Source: Szabonella sp046295215 (GTDB lineage: Bacteria; Pseudomonadota; Alphaproteobacteria; Rhodobacterales; Rhodobacteraceae). Taken from it: 64,000 bases of DNA. Below the pieces are notes generated by a model that did no database searches, had not been told where the DNA came from, and was given only the letters and a program-made list of their open reading frames with translations. The translations under genes and the position numbers were made by a program. The stretch covers positions 1 through 64,000 of the forward strand of contig JBKBNP010000027.1 in the NCBI GenBank assembly GCA_046295215.1. The letters are read 5' to 3'. Below are positions 43,638 to 52,967 of the stretch, piece after piece. How positions within the stretch are numbered: the stretch's first letter is position 1; each line of letters starts with the position of its first letter.

Positions 43638-45974
43638 TCAGCGCGTCAACAGACGGGCCTCGTGTTTCTTCAGCGTGCGGCGTGCCGCCATGTAGTTTTC
43701 CAGCCCTTCCACCGTTTTCAATTCGGGGAACAGCTCGAAAATCTCGTTGCGCTGCGCATTGCCCATGCCCTTGAGCGTGTAATCGCCGGGCTGGAAGCTT
43801 TCGGTCCAGGCGCCATCCGACAGCACGACCTCGTGCTGGTCGAACATGAAATGGATGTAGGAGGTTCCCACGCTCTCCACCTCGAAGATGCCCCGCGCGC
43901 CCACCAGATGCTTGGCCGCGACCAGCACCTCATGTTCGTCGAAGTAAAGCGCCGTGCGGTCATTGGCGACCAGAACGCGGTGGTTCGGGCTGACCATCAT
44001 GTCCCGCTCCGGCAGGCCATTGCCGAGACTGCCCTGACGGACCATCACCGGGCGCAGATGCGGGTTCGCGGTCAGCGCGCCCCAATCCATCGCCTTCGTG
44101 CCGGTCCAGCGGATTTCCTGAATCCCGTTGTCGCGGGTGACGACCCGGTCGCCCGGGCGCAGGCTTTCCACGGGCACCTCGCCCTTCGGCGTCGCAATCA
44201 GCGTGCCGGGGGTGAAGCAGGGGGTGACGCTCTCGATGTTGACAAAACGGAGCTGCCCCGTCGAATTGCCATCGGCATCGAGGAAATCGACCACACCGTT
44301 TTCGATGTTGTCATCGTCAAAGGTGACGCGCAGCGGCCCCGCGCCACGCAGGTCGAGCGTGTCATAGTCGTCGCCCTCCTCCCCGCCGTCGATGAAGGTG
44401 CCGGGGCCGCCCGCCACATCATTGACGATGAAGAGGTCGCGGTCCGCGCCACCATATTGTTCGGTAACGCCGGGGCCACCATAGATCGTGTCGTTGCCGT
44501 CCCCGCCAAAGATCGTGTCGTTGCCCTCGCCTCCGAACAGTTCGTCATTGCCGGGCCCGCCATAGATCAGGTCATTGCCGGTGCCGCCGAACACCGTGTC
44601 ATCGCCAAGTCCGGCAAAAACAGTATCATCCCCGGCACCTGCCACGACCCGGTCGTCATTGGGGCCGTCGGTCCCGATGATGGCATCCTCGGCATCGATC
44701 CGGTCACCGTCGAACGGATCAACATAGGCCTCGTCGATCAGGTTGGGATCATCCGTCCCGCGCACGATGCCGTCCCGCTCGGAGGGCGAAACCGTGACCA
44801 GCACCGTTGCGTCATCGGTCAGCCCTTCAGGGTCGGTCACGACATAGGTGATCGTCGCCTCGCCCACGAAACCTGTGGCGGGGGTGAAGGTGATCGTGCC
44901 ATCGGAATTGACCGCAACCGTGCCGACAGCCGCGCCTCCGACCACGACCGGATCGCCGGAGATTGACAGGATGTCACCATCGACATCCGTGTCATTGGCC
45001 AGAACCGGAATGACGACAGCGGTGTTCAGGGGGGTGGTCGCCGCATCATCATTCGCAACCGGCGCGTCATTGACCGGGTTCACCGTGACCGTCACGGTCG
45101 AACTCGCGGTGTTCCCGTCAGGATCGGTCACGGTGTAGGTGATCGTGTCGGTGCCGTTCCAGTCGGGATCGGGCGTGTAGGTGATCGTGCCGTCCGGGTT
45201 CACCGTCACCGTGCCGTTATCCGCCGTGGGCGTGCCCACGATCGTCAGCGGATCGGTGTCGTTTTCCAGAACGTCGATGACGACCGGTACATCCTCATCG
45301 GTCAAGGCGGTATCTGGATTGGCCACAGGGCCCTGCGCACCATTGTCTACCGTATCGGACAAAGAGAAGTATTCTACAGAGCCCTGAAAATACTGGTCAA
45401 TGTTGTTCAGCGCATCGGCGTCGGAATTGGACTGCCCCGCCCCGATGATCCAGGGCTGGCTGATCGGCCCCTGATCCATCGTCAGGCCTGCAGGAACCGC
45501 CGCCTCGAAGGCATCTCCGGTCGTGAGGTTGGAAATCTGCGCCGTCCCACCGTTCGCGGCATCCCAGGAATAAGTGACATTGACCTCGTCGCCCGGATTC
45601 AGAAAACCGGGTTCGGTTTGGAAGGTGGTCGTCGATGCCGCCGATTCATGCGAAATCAGCACCGACCCGTCCGCCAGCACCTCGATCCGGAAACCGCCGG
45701 GGGTCTCGGACGCCGTGTCGCGCGACAGGATGGTGTTCGCACCTTCCCCTTGATGTGCGGTCTGGGAAAACTGGATTTCCAGCGTGCCCCGAGGGAGTTG
45801 GAAGGTCGGGTCCGGATAGATCTTTACCTTGTCGTCGATGCCGTCCAGCACCGCACGACCGTCCACTGCCGTCGCGCCATCAAGATAGATGCCGTCCTGT
45901 GCGCCGTTTTCGACGGCGGAATCGGCAGCGGTCGTGCTGGTGTCGTCAAAATTGTAAAGCGCGAAAATCGGCAT
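43638..45974 (-). CDS. Large RTX/VCBS surface protein with C-terminal Hint domain
   Basis: A 778-residue protein. Residues 1-205 form a LamG/concanavalin-like part (PRGTLEIQFSQTA, WIIGAGQSNSDADALNNIDQYFQGSVEYFSL). Residues 215-302 and 303-397 are two cadherin/VCBS-like repeats (DTDPLTIVGTPTADNGTVTVNPDGTITYTPDPDWNGTDTITYTVTDPDGN). Residues 441-500 are RTX nonapeptides (GGxGNDxxx) that bind calcium. Residues 585-720 are a Hint domain starting at Cys586 (PCFTPGTLIATPKGEVPVESLRPGDRVV) with SPNHRVLV. No N-terminal signal is seen, as expected for type I secretion. Hint domains of this type sit at the C terminus of many Rhodobacterales extracellular proteins. The function is unknown; surface adhesion is plausible. 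Confidence 0.85.
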   Translation of the reverse strand: MPIFALYNFDDTSTTAADSAVENGAQDGIYLDGATAVDGRAVLDGIDDKVKIYPDPTFQLPRGTLEIQFSQTAHQGEGANTILSRDTASETPGGFRIEVLADGSVLISHESAASTTTFQTEPGFLNPGDEVNVTYSWDAANGGTAQISNLTTGDAFEAAVPAGLTMDQGPISQPWIIGAGQSNSDADALNNIDQYFQGSVEYFSLSDTVDNGAQGPVANPDTALTDEDVPVVIDVLENDTDPLTIVGTPTADNGTVTVNPDGTITYTPDPDWNGTDTITYTVTDPDGNTASSTVTVTVNPVNDAPVANDDAATTPLNTAVVIPVLANDTDVDGDILSISGDPVVVGGAAVGTVAVNSDGTITFTPATGFVGEATITYVVTDPEGLTDDATVLVTVSPSERDGIVRGTDDPNLIDEAYVDPFDGDRIDAEDAIIGTDGPNDDRVVAGAGDDTVFAGLGDDTVFGGTGNDLIYGGPGNDELFGGEGNDTIFGGDGNDTIYGGPGVTEQYGGADRDLFIVNDVAGGPGTFIDGGEEGDDYDTLDLRGAGPLRVTFDDDNIENGVVDFLDADGNSTGQLRFVNIESVTPCFTPGTLIATPKGEVPVESLRPGDRVVTRDNGIQEIRWTGTKAMDWGALTANPHLRPVMVRQGSLGNGLPERDMMVSPNHRVLVANDRTALYFDEHEVLVAAKHLVGARGIFEVESVGTSYIHFMFDQHEVVLSDGAWTESFQPGDYTLKGMGNAQRNEIFELFPELKTVEGLENYMAARRTLKKHEARLLTR

Positions 45975-46866
45975 CTTACTTGTGTCCTCAACTTCGGCAT
46001 TCCCCGCCTCAGCGGTGCCGCCATTCCATCAACTGCGGCTGAAGATCAGCCGCTCGACCAGAGCGAGCGCACGCAAACCGCGCACTCCCGTTCTTCCGGC
46101 ACATCGACGGAGTGAGGTGTGACGCCACGGGAGCAAGAACGCGCTGCCCGGAGACGACACAGAATTTCCCGTTAAACGGGAAAAGGATCTTCGCGATCCC
46201 AGCTTTGGCAGCATCCATTAACTCTTTGCACATGAAGCGCACCACACTCAGTTCGACCGCCCCCACGGCCTTAGTCCTCCCAGCAGGACCTCATCTGGAT
46301 ACTCTCGTCGGGACGCTGGCGCAAAGGGGAAACGTGGCGATCCTGCGTCACCTTTCCGACAAGGGTCTGGCAATGCCGCTTCACGGCACGGGCTGGGCAG
46401 GGAGGCTTGTCACCCCGCTGGAAACCGCCTCCAAGGCCAGAACAGCGGAACCCACAATAAAACAAGAAAATCCCATAAATTCGGATTCGCGCGCCGGTTG
46501 AAGTCGTTGTCGATCCAGAAACGAAGCATCAGGACGAAGGGCCGTTAACCCATTGGCATGTTTTCGCCATATTTATTGGACCGCACCCCGCCGCTTTGTT
46601 GCCCATGCTCGTGCAAACCTGTCTAAAAGTCAGTTTCTCGACGCTTTTACGAACGGCGGGAATGCTCGGCCCGAATCAATTCGATGCAAAAGTGATTCGA
46701 ATCCGGTGCCCCGAATTAACGAAAATCGCCCGGCCAGCAGCGCATAGATCACCCTGTCGTGACTGCGGCGCGGCTTGCCAAGCGCCATCTGCCCCTGCAA
46801 CCTTTCGGTGCGGGGTCCAGCACGCGCGCCCTGCCCTTTCCGACCCACCCAACCGGAGGTTGCGAC
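45975..46866. other. Long gap between the Hint protein and dienelactone hydrolase genes
   Basis: 892 bases between divergent genes with no convincing gene. Frames on the plus (46232-46501) and minus (46009-46266) strands lack ribosome binding sites and family-like residues. The GC content is lower than in neighbouring genes. The clearest elements are the 19-base palindrome at 46164-46182 and a TTAACC half-site at 46545. It may hold promoter regions for both genes, or an untranslated leader. Confidence 0.5.
46164..46182 (-). promoter_or_regulatory. Perfect palindrome upstream of the Hint protein gene
   Basis: TTTCCCGTT and AACGGGAAA are perfect 9-bp inverted repeats around one A. It lies about 190 bases before the Hint gene start codon. 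No T run follows, so it is more likely an operator than a terminator. The binder is not known. Confidence 0.55.
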
Positions 46867-47763
46867 ATGAACGATCAGGACAGACGGCTGACGGCGCAGG
46901 ATTTCAGCCCCGAACTGCTGGAGCTTTACGACTTCTATGCCCATGGCATCATTTCGCGGCGCGAGTTTCTGGACCGGGCCGGAAAATACGCGGCGGTCGG
47001 GATGACAGCGGCGGCGATCCTCGGAATGATGAAACCCGACTATGCGCTGGCCGAGCAGGTCAGTTTCAATGACCCGGACATCCGGGCGGAATGGATCACC
47101 TACCCCTCGCCCAACGGCCATGGCGACGTGCGCGGCTATCTCGTGCGCCCGACCGCCAGCCCCAACGCGCCCGGTGTTGTGGTCGTGCATGAAAACCGTG
47201 GCCTCAACCCCTATATCGAGGATGTCGCGCGGCGCGTCGCCAAGGCGGGTTTCATCGCGCTTGCGCCGGACGGTTTGACCGCGATGGGCGGCTATCCCGG
47301 CAATGACGACGACGGGCGTGCGCTTCAGGCGCAGGTCGATCCCGGCAAGCTGATGAACGATTTCTTTGCCGCTGTGGAATTCCTGATGGCGCATGCCGAT
47401 GTGACCGGCAAGGTCGGCATCACCGGCTTTTGCTATGGTGGGGGTGTGGCCAACGCCGCGGCGGTGGCTTACCCCGAGCTTGGTGCAGCCGTGCCCTTCT
47501 ACGGCAGGCAGGCGGATGCTGCGGATGTGCCGCGCATAGAGGCCCCGATCCTGCTGCATTTCGCCGAACTCGACACCCGCATCAACGAAGGCTGGCCCGC
47601 CTATCAGGCCGCCCTCGATGCCGCCGGAAAAACCTATGAAGCGCATTTCTACGAAGGCGCCAATCACGGATTCCACAACGATTCAACGCCCCGCTATGAC
47701 GAGACGGCGGCAGAGCTTGCCTGGACCCGCACGATCGACTGGTTCCGCCGCTATCTCGTCTGA
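46867..47763 (+). CDS. Tat-exported dienelactone hydrolase family protein
   Basis: A 298-residue alpha/beta hydrolase. An export signal with twin arginine SRREFLDRAGKYAAVGMTAAAILG occupies residues 30-53. The catalytic triad is Cys189 (GFCYGGG), Asp236 (FAELDTR) and His267 (GANHGFH), the pattern of dienelactone hydrolases that use Cys rather than Ser. VVVHENRGLNPYIEDVARR is a family landmark. The periplasmic location is unusual for the classical enzyme but common in this subfamily. Substrate not known. ATG 46867 starts just after GGAGG. Confidence 0.88.
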   Translation: MNDQDRRLTAQDFSPELLELYDFYAHGIISRREFLDRAGKYAAVGMTAAAILGMMKPDYALAEQVSFNDPDIRAEWITYPSPNGHGDVRGYLVRPTASPNAPGVVVVHENRGLNPYIEDVARRVAKAGFIALAPDGLTAMGGYPGNDDDGRALQAQVDPGKLMNDFFAAVEFLMAHADVTGKVGITGFCYGGGVANAAAVAYPELGAAVPFYGRQADAADVPRIEAPILLHFAELDTRINEGWPAYQAALDAAGKTYEAHFYEGANHGFHNDSTPRYDETAAELAWTRTIDWFRRYLV

Positions 47764-47772
47764 CTAGCCGCG

Positions 47773-48303
47773 TCAGCCATGGGTGCGGGTCACATCCCCT
47801 GTGACGCCCGCCCATGCGCCGCGCACCAGATCCACCCCCAGCACCCGGTCGGGGTTGGTGGGGGGCGGCATGTCCACGCCCGACAGCCTGCAAAACCCGA
47901 AACGTGAATAATAGGGCGCATCCCCCACCAGCATCACCCTTTCCCAGCCCAGCCGCTTGGCCTCGGCCAGACTTTCGGTGATCAGCAGACCGCCGAGACC
48001 TTCCCCCTGCCGGGTCGGATGCACCGCGACAGGCCCCAGCAGCAGCGCATCCTGCCCGCCAACCTCCACCGGCCAATAGCGGATCGCGGCGGCCAGAACC
48101 CCGTCGGAATCCCGCAGCACAAGACAGAGCGAGGCCACCGTGGGCACCCCCTCGCGCAGCCGGTAGGAGGAAAGCGCCGTGCGCCCCGGCGCAAAGCAAA
48201 GGTCATAAAGCGCCTCCACTTCCCACCAGTCGGCTTCGGTTTCCTCCTCCAGACGATACACGCGCGGGCCCCTTGCCGAATCCAGACAGCACGCGCGTAA
48301 CAT
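47773..48303 (-). CDS. GNAT-family N-acetyltransferase
   Basis: A 176-residue GNAT protein. The acetyl-CoA loop is LGPVAVHPTRQGEGLGGLLITESLAEAKRLG, and VMLVGDAPYYSRFGF is the characteristic C-terminal motif of the YhbS-like group. The acceptor is unknown. It converges with the dienelactone hydrolase gene (9-base gap) and is divergent from mtnP. Confidence 0.88.
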   Translation of the reverse strand: MLRACCLDSARGPRVYRLEEETEADWWEVEALYDLCFAPGRTALSSYRLREGVPTVASLCLVLRDSDGVLAAAIRYWPVEVGGQDALLLGPVAVHPTRQGEGLGGLLITESLAEAKRLGWERVMLVGDAPYYSRFGFCRLSGVDMPPPTNPDRVLGVDLVRGAWAGVTGDVTRTHG

Positions 48304-48453
48304 GCGATGCAGAAAGGGGCAAATACCGAAAATCCCGCTGCCCTGCCCGAGCCGCCGCCCGCTGGTGAAACAAGGACCACCTGCCCAAATCCCCTCTTTC
48401 ACGGCCCTGCCGGTCAGGCTATCCTGCCCGCGATCTTGCCCCGAGGAGCCTTC

Positions 48454-49323
48454 ATGCCGCCCCTGAAAACCATGATCGGCGTCATCGGCGGATCGGGCCT
48501 TTACGAGATCGACGGGCTGGAGGGCGCAAGCTGGGTCCGGGTGAAATCGCCCTGGGGCAAGCCCTCGGACGAGGTTCTGGTCGGGCGGCTGAACGGGGTT
48601 CCCATCGCCTTCCTGCCGCGTCACGGACGGGGCCACAGGCTCTCGCCCACGGATGTGCCCTACCGCGCCAATATCGACGCGCTCAAACGGCTCGGATGCA
48701 CGGATCTGATTTCTGTCTCTGCCTGCGGCAGTCTGCGCGCAGATCATGCGCCCGGCGATTTCGTGATCGTGGACCAGTTCATCGACCGCACCTTTGCGCG
48801 GGACAAATCCTTTTTCGGGGCGGGCTGCGTCGCGCATGTTTCCATGGCGCATCCGACCTGCCCGCGCCTGGGGGCGGCCTGCGCGCAAGCCGCATCCGGG
48901 GTGACCGTTCATCAGGGCGGCACCTATCTCGCCATGGAAGGGCCGCAGTTTTCGACCCTCGCGGAATCGCGCCTTTACCGGCAATGGGGCGCGGATGTGA
49001 TCGGCATGACCAATATGCCCGAGGCCAAACTCGCCCGCGAGGCGGAACTCTGCTATGCCTCTGTCGCCATGGTCACCGATTTCGATTGCTGGCACGAGGA
49101 TCACGGCGCGGTGGATGTGGCAGAGGTGATCGCGACGCTCAAGGCCAATTCGGGCCATGCGAAGGCGCTGGTCGCCGCCCTGCCCGCGATCCTTGGCCCC
49201 GACCGCGCCCCCTGCCCTCATGGCTGCGACCGTGCGCTGAGCCATGCCATCATGACCACCCGGGACATGCGCGACCCGGATCTGGTGGCCCGGCTCGATG
49301 CCGTGGCGGGCCGCGTGCTGTGA
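48454..49323 (+). CDS. mtnP: 5'-methylthioadenosine phosphorylase
   Basis: A 289-residue purine nucleoside phosphorylase of the MTAP type. IGVIGGSGLYEIDGLE binds phosphate; AMEGPQFSTLAESRLYRQWGADVIGMTNMPEAKLAREAE forms the base and ribose site; ATDFDCW-type segment VTDFDCWHED is the MTAP signature. It splits methylthioadenosine, a by-product of polyamine and AHL synthesis, into adenine and methylthioribose phosphate. ATG 48454 has GAGG upstream. The apt gene follows after 19 bases and uses the adenine. Confidence 0.94.
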   Translation: MPPLKTMIGVIGGSGLYEIDGLEGASWVRVKSPWGKPSDEVLVGRLNGVPIAFLPRHGRGHRLSPTDVPYRANIDALKRLGCTDLISVSACGSLRADHAPGDFVIVDQFIDRTFARDKSFFGAGCVAHVSMAHPTCPRLGAACAQAASGVTVHQGGTYLAMEGPQFSTLAESRLYRQWGADVIGMTNMPEAKLAREAELCYASVAMVTDFDCWHEDHGAVDVAEVIATLKANSGHAKALVAALPAILGPDRAPCPHGCDRALSHAIMTTRDMRDPDLVARLDAVAGRVL

Positions 49324-49342
49324 TCCGATCACCGGAGTTGCC

Positions 49343-49873
49343 ATGAAAACCGTCAAGGATTACATCCGCACCATCGTCGATTTCCCGCATGAGGGGATCC
49401 TCTTTCGCGACGTGACCACGCTTTTCGCCGATGCGCGCGGATTCCGCATGGCGGTGGACCAGTTGCTTGCGCCCTATGCGGGGCTGCGCATCGACAAGGT
49501 GGCGGGGCTGGAGGCGCGGGGATTCATCCTCGGCGGGGCGGTGGCGCATCAATTGTCCACCGGCTTCGTGCCGATCCGCAAGAAGGGAAAACTGCCGGGG
49601 CAGACCATCAGCCAGTCCTATACGCTGGAATATGGCGAGGCGGTGGTGGAGGTGCATGAGGACGCGCTGCAGCCCGGCGAACGGGTGTTGCTGGTCGATG
49701 ACCTGCTGGCCACCGGTGGCACGGCCGAGGCGGGCATCCGGCTTCTGGAACGGCTGGGGGCGGAGATCGTGGGCTGCGCCTTTGTCGTGGACCTGCCCGA
49801 TCTGGGCGGGCGGCGCAGGCTGGAGTCCATGGGCATGGCGCTCCACACGCTTTGCGAATTCGAGGGGCTGTAG
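49343..49873 (+). CDS. apt: Adenine phosphoribosyltransferase
   Basis: A 176-residue type I phosphoribosyltransferase. The PRPP-binding loop is VLLVDDLLATGGTAEA, and GLEARGFILGGAVA is the APRT signature near residue 60. It converts adenine and PRPP to AMP. It follows mtnP closely, so the two form a salvage pair that returns adenine from methylthioadenosine to the nucleotide pool. ATG 49343 begins the conserved MKTVKDYIRTIVDFP. Confidence 0.96.
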   Translation: MKTVKDYIRTIVDFPHEGILFRDVTTLFADARGFRMAVDQLLAPYAGLRIDKVAGLEARGFILGGAVAHQLSTGFVPIRKKGKLPGQTISQSYTLEYGEAVVEVHEDALQPGERVLLVDDLLATGGTAEAGIRLLERLGAEIVGCAFVVDLPDLGGRRRLESMGMALHTLCEFEGL

Positions 49874-49897
49874 AGGGAGGCTCTGGCGGGCCGCTCC

Positions 49898-51328
49898 TCA
49901 GCCCTGACGGGATTTATCGCTGCGCAGCACCGCGCCGGGATTCATGATGCCAGACGGGTCGAGTGCCGCCTTGATGGCCCGCATCGCCGCCAGTTTGGCC
50001 GGATCGCCGTAGCGTTCCAGATCCTCGACCTTCAGCCGCCCGATGCCATGTTCGGCGGAAACCGACCCGCCGCGCGCATGGACCAGATCATGCACCATCG
50101 CCTTGATCGCCGCGCGCGCGCCATCGTTCTGCGCCCGGGTCTCACCCGCAACGGGAAAGACGTTGTAATGCAGGTTCCCGTCCCCCAGATGGCCGAAACA
50201 GTTGATCCGCAAGTTCCCCAGAGCGGCCAATGCTGGCCCGGCCTCTGTGATGAAATCCGCGACCATGCCCAGCGGCAGGGAGATGTCGTGGCTGGAGATC
50301 GACCCGATCCGCCGGTTCGCCTCGGGGATGGTTTCGCGCACCGCCCAGAAGGCCGCGCGCTGCGCCTCGGACTGGGCGATCACGCCATCCGTCACAAGCC
50401 CCGCCTCCAGCGCCGTCCCGAACAGATCCGCAAGGGCGGCCTCCGGGTCCAGCCCTTCGGGCAGGCCAAGATCGACCAGCACCATCCAGTCGGGGCGTGT
50501 GGCAAAGGGTTGGCGGACCTCGGGCAGTTTCTCGGCCAGAAAGTCGAGTCCGGTCCCGCCGATCAGTTCAAAGGCCGAAACCAGCCCGCCCAGCCGGCCC
50601 TGCGTCAGCGACAGCAGCGACAGCGCCGAGGCGGGGCTCTCAACCACGAAAAACGCCGTGCCCTCTGCCGCCGGGCGCGGCACCAGTTTCAGCGCCGCCG
50701 CCGTGATGACCCCCAGCGTGCCCTCCGCCCCGATCAACAGGTTGCGCAGGTCATAGCCGGTGTTGTCTTTCCGAAGCCGTTTGAGCCCGTGCCAGATGGT
50801 GCCATCCGGCAGCACAGCCTCCAACCCCAGACAGAGATCGCGCGCATTGCCGTAGCGCAGCACATTCACCCCGCCCGCATTGGTGGCGAGGTTGCCCCCG
50901 ATCCGCGCCGTGCCCTCGGAGGCCAGCGACAGCGGAAACAGCCGCCCCACCCCCTCCGCCGCCGCCTGTACCTCGGCGAGCGTGGCACCCGCCTCGACGA
51001 TCAGCACGTTTTCATCCGGGTGAACCGCCCGGATCGCGCGCATCCGTTCCAGCGACAGAAGGATCGGCAGAGGCCCCTCCTCCATCACCTGCCCACCGAC
51101 AAGGCCGGTGCCGCCACCCATCGGGATCACCCCCACCCGCGCCGCCGCACAGGCGCGGATCACGGTGGCGACCTCCTCCACCGTTGCGGGCCGCACGACC
51201 GCCGCCGCCTGCCCATGATAGCGCCCGCGCGGCTCGTCCAGATCGCGCGGTTCCGGCGCGCGTATCGTGCCATGTGGCAGGGCGGCCCCAAGCTGGCGGA
51301 TAAAATCCCCGGTCGCGTCGTTGAGCAT
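49898..51328 (-). CDS. FAD-linked oxidase (D-lactate / 2-hydroxyacid dehydrogenase type)
   Basis: A 476-residue FAD_binding_4 oxidoreductase. VVRPATVEEVATVIRACAAARVGVIPMGGGTGLVGGQ and the LATNAGGVNVLRYGNARDLCLGLEAVLPDG segment bind FAD; the C terminus has GHLGDGNLHYNVFP and SAEHGIGRLK, typical of D-2-hydroxyglutarate, D-lactate and glycolate oxidase subunits. It oxidises a D-2-hydroxyacid and probably passes electrons to the quinone pool. There are no partner subunits beside it. Confidence 0.9.
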   Translation of the reverse strand: MLNDATGDFIRQLGAALPHGTIRAPEPRDLDEPRGRYHGQAAAVVRPATVEEVATVIRACAAARVGVIPMGGGTGLVGGQVMEEGPLPILLSLERMRAIRAVHPDENVLIVEAGATLAEVQAAAEGVGRLFPLSLASEGTARIGGNLATNAGGVNVLRYGNARDLCLGLEAVLPDGTIWHGLKRLRKDNTGYDLRNLLIGAEGTLGVITAAALKLVPRPAAEGTAFFVVESPASALSLLSLTQGRLGGLVSAFELIGGTGLDFLAEKLPEVRQPFATRPDWMVLVDLGLPEGLDPEAALADLFGTALEAGLVTDGVIAQSEAQRAAFWAVRETIPEANRRIGSISSHDISLPLGMVADFITEAGPALAALGNLRINCFGHLGDGNLHYNVFPVAGETRAQNDGARAAIKAMVHDLVHARGGSVSAEHGIGRLKVEDLERYGDPAKLAAMRAIKAALDPSGIMNPGAVLRSDKSRQG

Positions 51329-51410
51329 GCGTCGCCTCCCCTTTGGCCCTGATTAGCGCGGCCTGCGGCCGAGGGGGAGTGCAATTCACCCCCTCAACGC
51401 GGCAGAGGCC

Positions 51411-52214
51411 TCAGGGCAACCATTCGGGGTCCAGCACCATGATTGTCGGGCGCCCCGGCAGGCGGCCCAGCGACAGGTCGATCTGGCTGTCCTCCAGCCG
51501 GACCACGTCGAATTCCGCATCCATATCCACCAGAAACCGGTTGAGCGAGGCCCCCGAAAACCAGTGCATCGGCAGGACGACCGAGGACCGGAGCCGCCGC
51601 ACCACCTCGGTCATCGACGCGAGATCGAGCGTGTAGCCGCCATCCACCGGCACCATCAGCACATCGACCCGCCCGATCGCCGCAAACTGTTCGGCATCGG
51701 GAATATGGTGGAGATGGCCCAGATGCCCGATGCAGAGCCCGGCAACCTCGAAGATGAAGATCGAATTGCCGTGCCTCCGGACCGATCCGTATTGGCGCAC
51801 ATCCGTTGCCACATTGCGCACGAGGATCTCGCCCAGATCCAGCTCATGCACCGGTTCGCCCCCCAGATCGTCCCAGCCTTTCAGCACATGGGGGATGCGC
51901 GGGTCGGGGCGGTCGGTCCAATGCGTGCGATGCGCGTTGTTCATCGTCACCACCTCGGGCACGATGTCCACCGGGCCGATATAGCCGGTATAGTCGGTGA
52001 CGATCACCCGGCCCGAGGGCGAGCGCAGCGCGAAACTCGCGTGATCGAGATAGCGGATGCGCACCTCGCCCTCCGCCACCGGGGCCTCGAACCTTGCGCG
52101 GTGGATACGCTCGGTCCCGGCATCGGCCAGCGCAATGCAGTGGCTGGGAATGCGATCCTGTGCAAACGCGGGCATCGGGGCAAGAAGCAGGGCAAGAATG
52201 GCGGATCGGATCAT
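51411..52214 (-). CDS. Exported MBL-fold hydrolase (UlaG-like)
   Basis: A 267-residue protein with a signal peptide (MIRSAILALLLAPMPAFA, 1-18) and a metallo-beta-lactamase fold. DHASFALRSPSGRVIVTDYTGY, EVVTMNNAHRTHWTD, GLCIGHLGHLHHIPD and VPVDGGYTLDL give the expected metal-binding Asp/His order of the UlaG-like group. The function is unknown. AGGAGGTG before ATG 52214 decides the start; the longer in-frame start is not supported. Confidence 0.87.
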   Translation of the reverse strand: MIRSAILALLLAPMPAFAQDRIPSHCIALADAGTERIHRARFEAPVAEGEVRIRYLDHASFALRSPSGRVIVTDYTGYIGPVDIVPEVVTMNNAHRTHWTDRPDPRIPHVLKGWDDLGGEPVHELDLGEILVRNVATDVRQYGSVRRHGNSIFIFEVAGLCIGHLGHLHHIPDAEQFAAIGRVDVLMVPVDGGYTLDLASMTEVVRRLRSSVVLPMHWFSGASLNRFLVDMDAEFDVVRLEDSQIDLSLGRLPGRPTIMVLDPEWLP

Positions 52215-52382
52215 CGGCGGCACCTCCTGATGCGGGAAGGTTAGGCGCAGATCCGCAGAGGTCACGTCACAATCGCGCCAGCGTGATGAAAACCGCTCTT
52301 CCGCCCTGACGGGCGTCCTTGCTGGCGCAGGGAGAGTGAGAAAAGCGGTCACGCTTGATGAGCGGTCCGCCGGATGGATGTC

Positions 52383-52967
52383 TCAACCCGCCCCCGTGCG
52401 CCCACGCCGGTCATGGCGCAGGCTGGCATAAAGCACATGGTTGCGCCAGCGCCCCGAGATTTGCAGATAGCTTTGCGCGACGCCTTCATATTTGAAGCCG
52501 CTTTTTTCCAGCACCCCGCGCGAAGCGGTGTTTTCCGGCAGGCAGGCGGCCTCGACCCGGCTCAGGTCCAGCACCGAAAAGGCGTGATGCACGACCGCGA
52601 GCAGCGCCTCGCGCATATAGCCTTGCCGCGCGAAGGGCTGGCCGATCCAGTAACCCACCGTTCCCGCCTGCGCCGGACCGCGCCGGATGTTGTCCAGCGT
52701 GATCGCCCCGATCAGCACCTGATCGCTGCGCCGGATCAGGAACAGCGGCAGCGCAATGCCTTGCGATTCCGCCCGCGCCGCCCAGTAAACGCGGTTGGTA
52801 AAGGACCGCCGCGACAGATGGTCCGAGGACCAGACCGGCTCCCACGGCGTCAGGAACGCCGCCGATTCCGCCCGCAGATCCGACCAGCCGCGCCAGTCGG
52901 CATGCTGGGGCAGGCGCAATGTCATGCGCTCGGACTCCAGCTTGACCTTGCGGCGCAGGCCGAACAT
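52383..52967 (-). CDS. GNAT-family N-acetyltransferase (RimJ/RimL type)
   Basis: A 194-residue acetyltransferase. ESERMTLRLPQHADWRGWSDLRAES is the usual RimJ N-terminal block; YWIGQPFARQGYMREALLAVVHHAFSVLDLSRVEAACLPENTASRGVLEKSGFKYEG holds the acetyl-CoA loop and the C-terminal motif. It likely acetylates a protein N terminus. It overlaps the M16 peptidase gene by one base, an arrangement seen in relatives next to M16 and thrC genes. Confidence 0.92.
   Translation of the reverse strand: MFGLRRKVKLESERMTLRLPQHADWRGWSDLRAESAAFLTPWEPVWSSDHLSRRSFTNRVYWAARAESQGIALPLFLIRRSDQVLIGAITLDNIRRGPAQAGTVGYWIGQPFARQGYMREALLAVVHHAFSVLDLSRVEAACLPENTASRGVLEKSGFKYEGVAQSYLQISGRWRNHVLYASLRHDRRGRTGAG

Noticed and set aside
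46545..46550. TTAACC as a CtrA site in the long gap
   Set aside because: Only the half-site is present with no TTAA seven bases upstream; such a 6-mer is expected by chance.
46610..46640. A lux-box-like inverted repeat (CTG, 9 bases, CAG)
   Set aside because: The spacing is 9 instead of 10, the arms are poor, and there is no luxI or luxR gene in the window.
46686..46715. A tRNA T-arm-like sequence (GATTCGAATCC)
   Set aside because: The flanking bases do not form a 5-bp T-stem, and no acceptor, D or anticodon arms can be placed around it.
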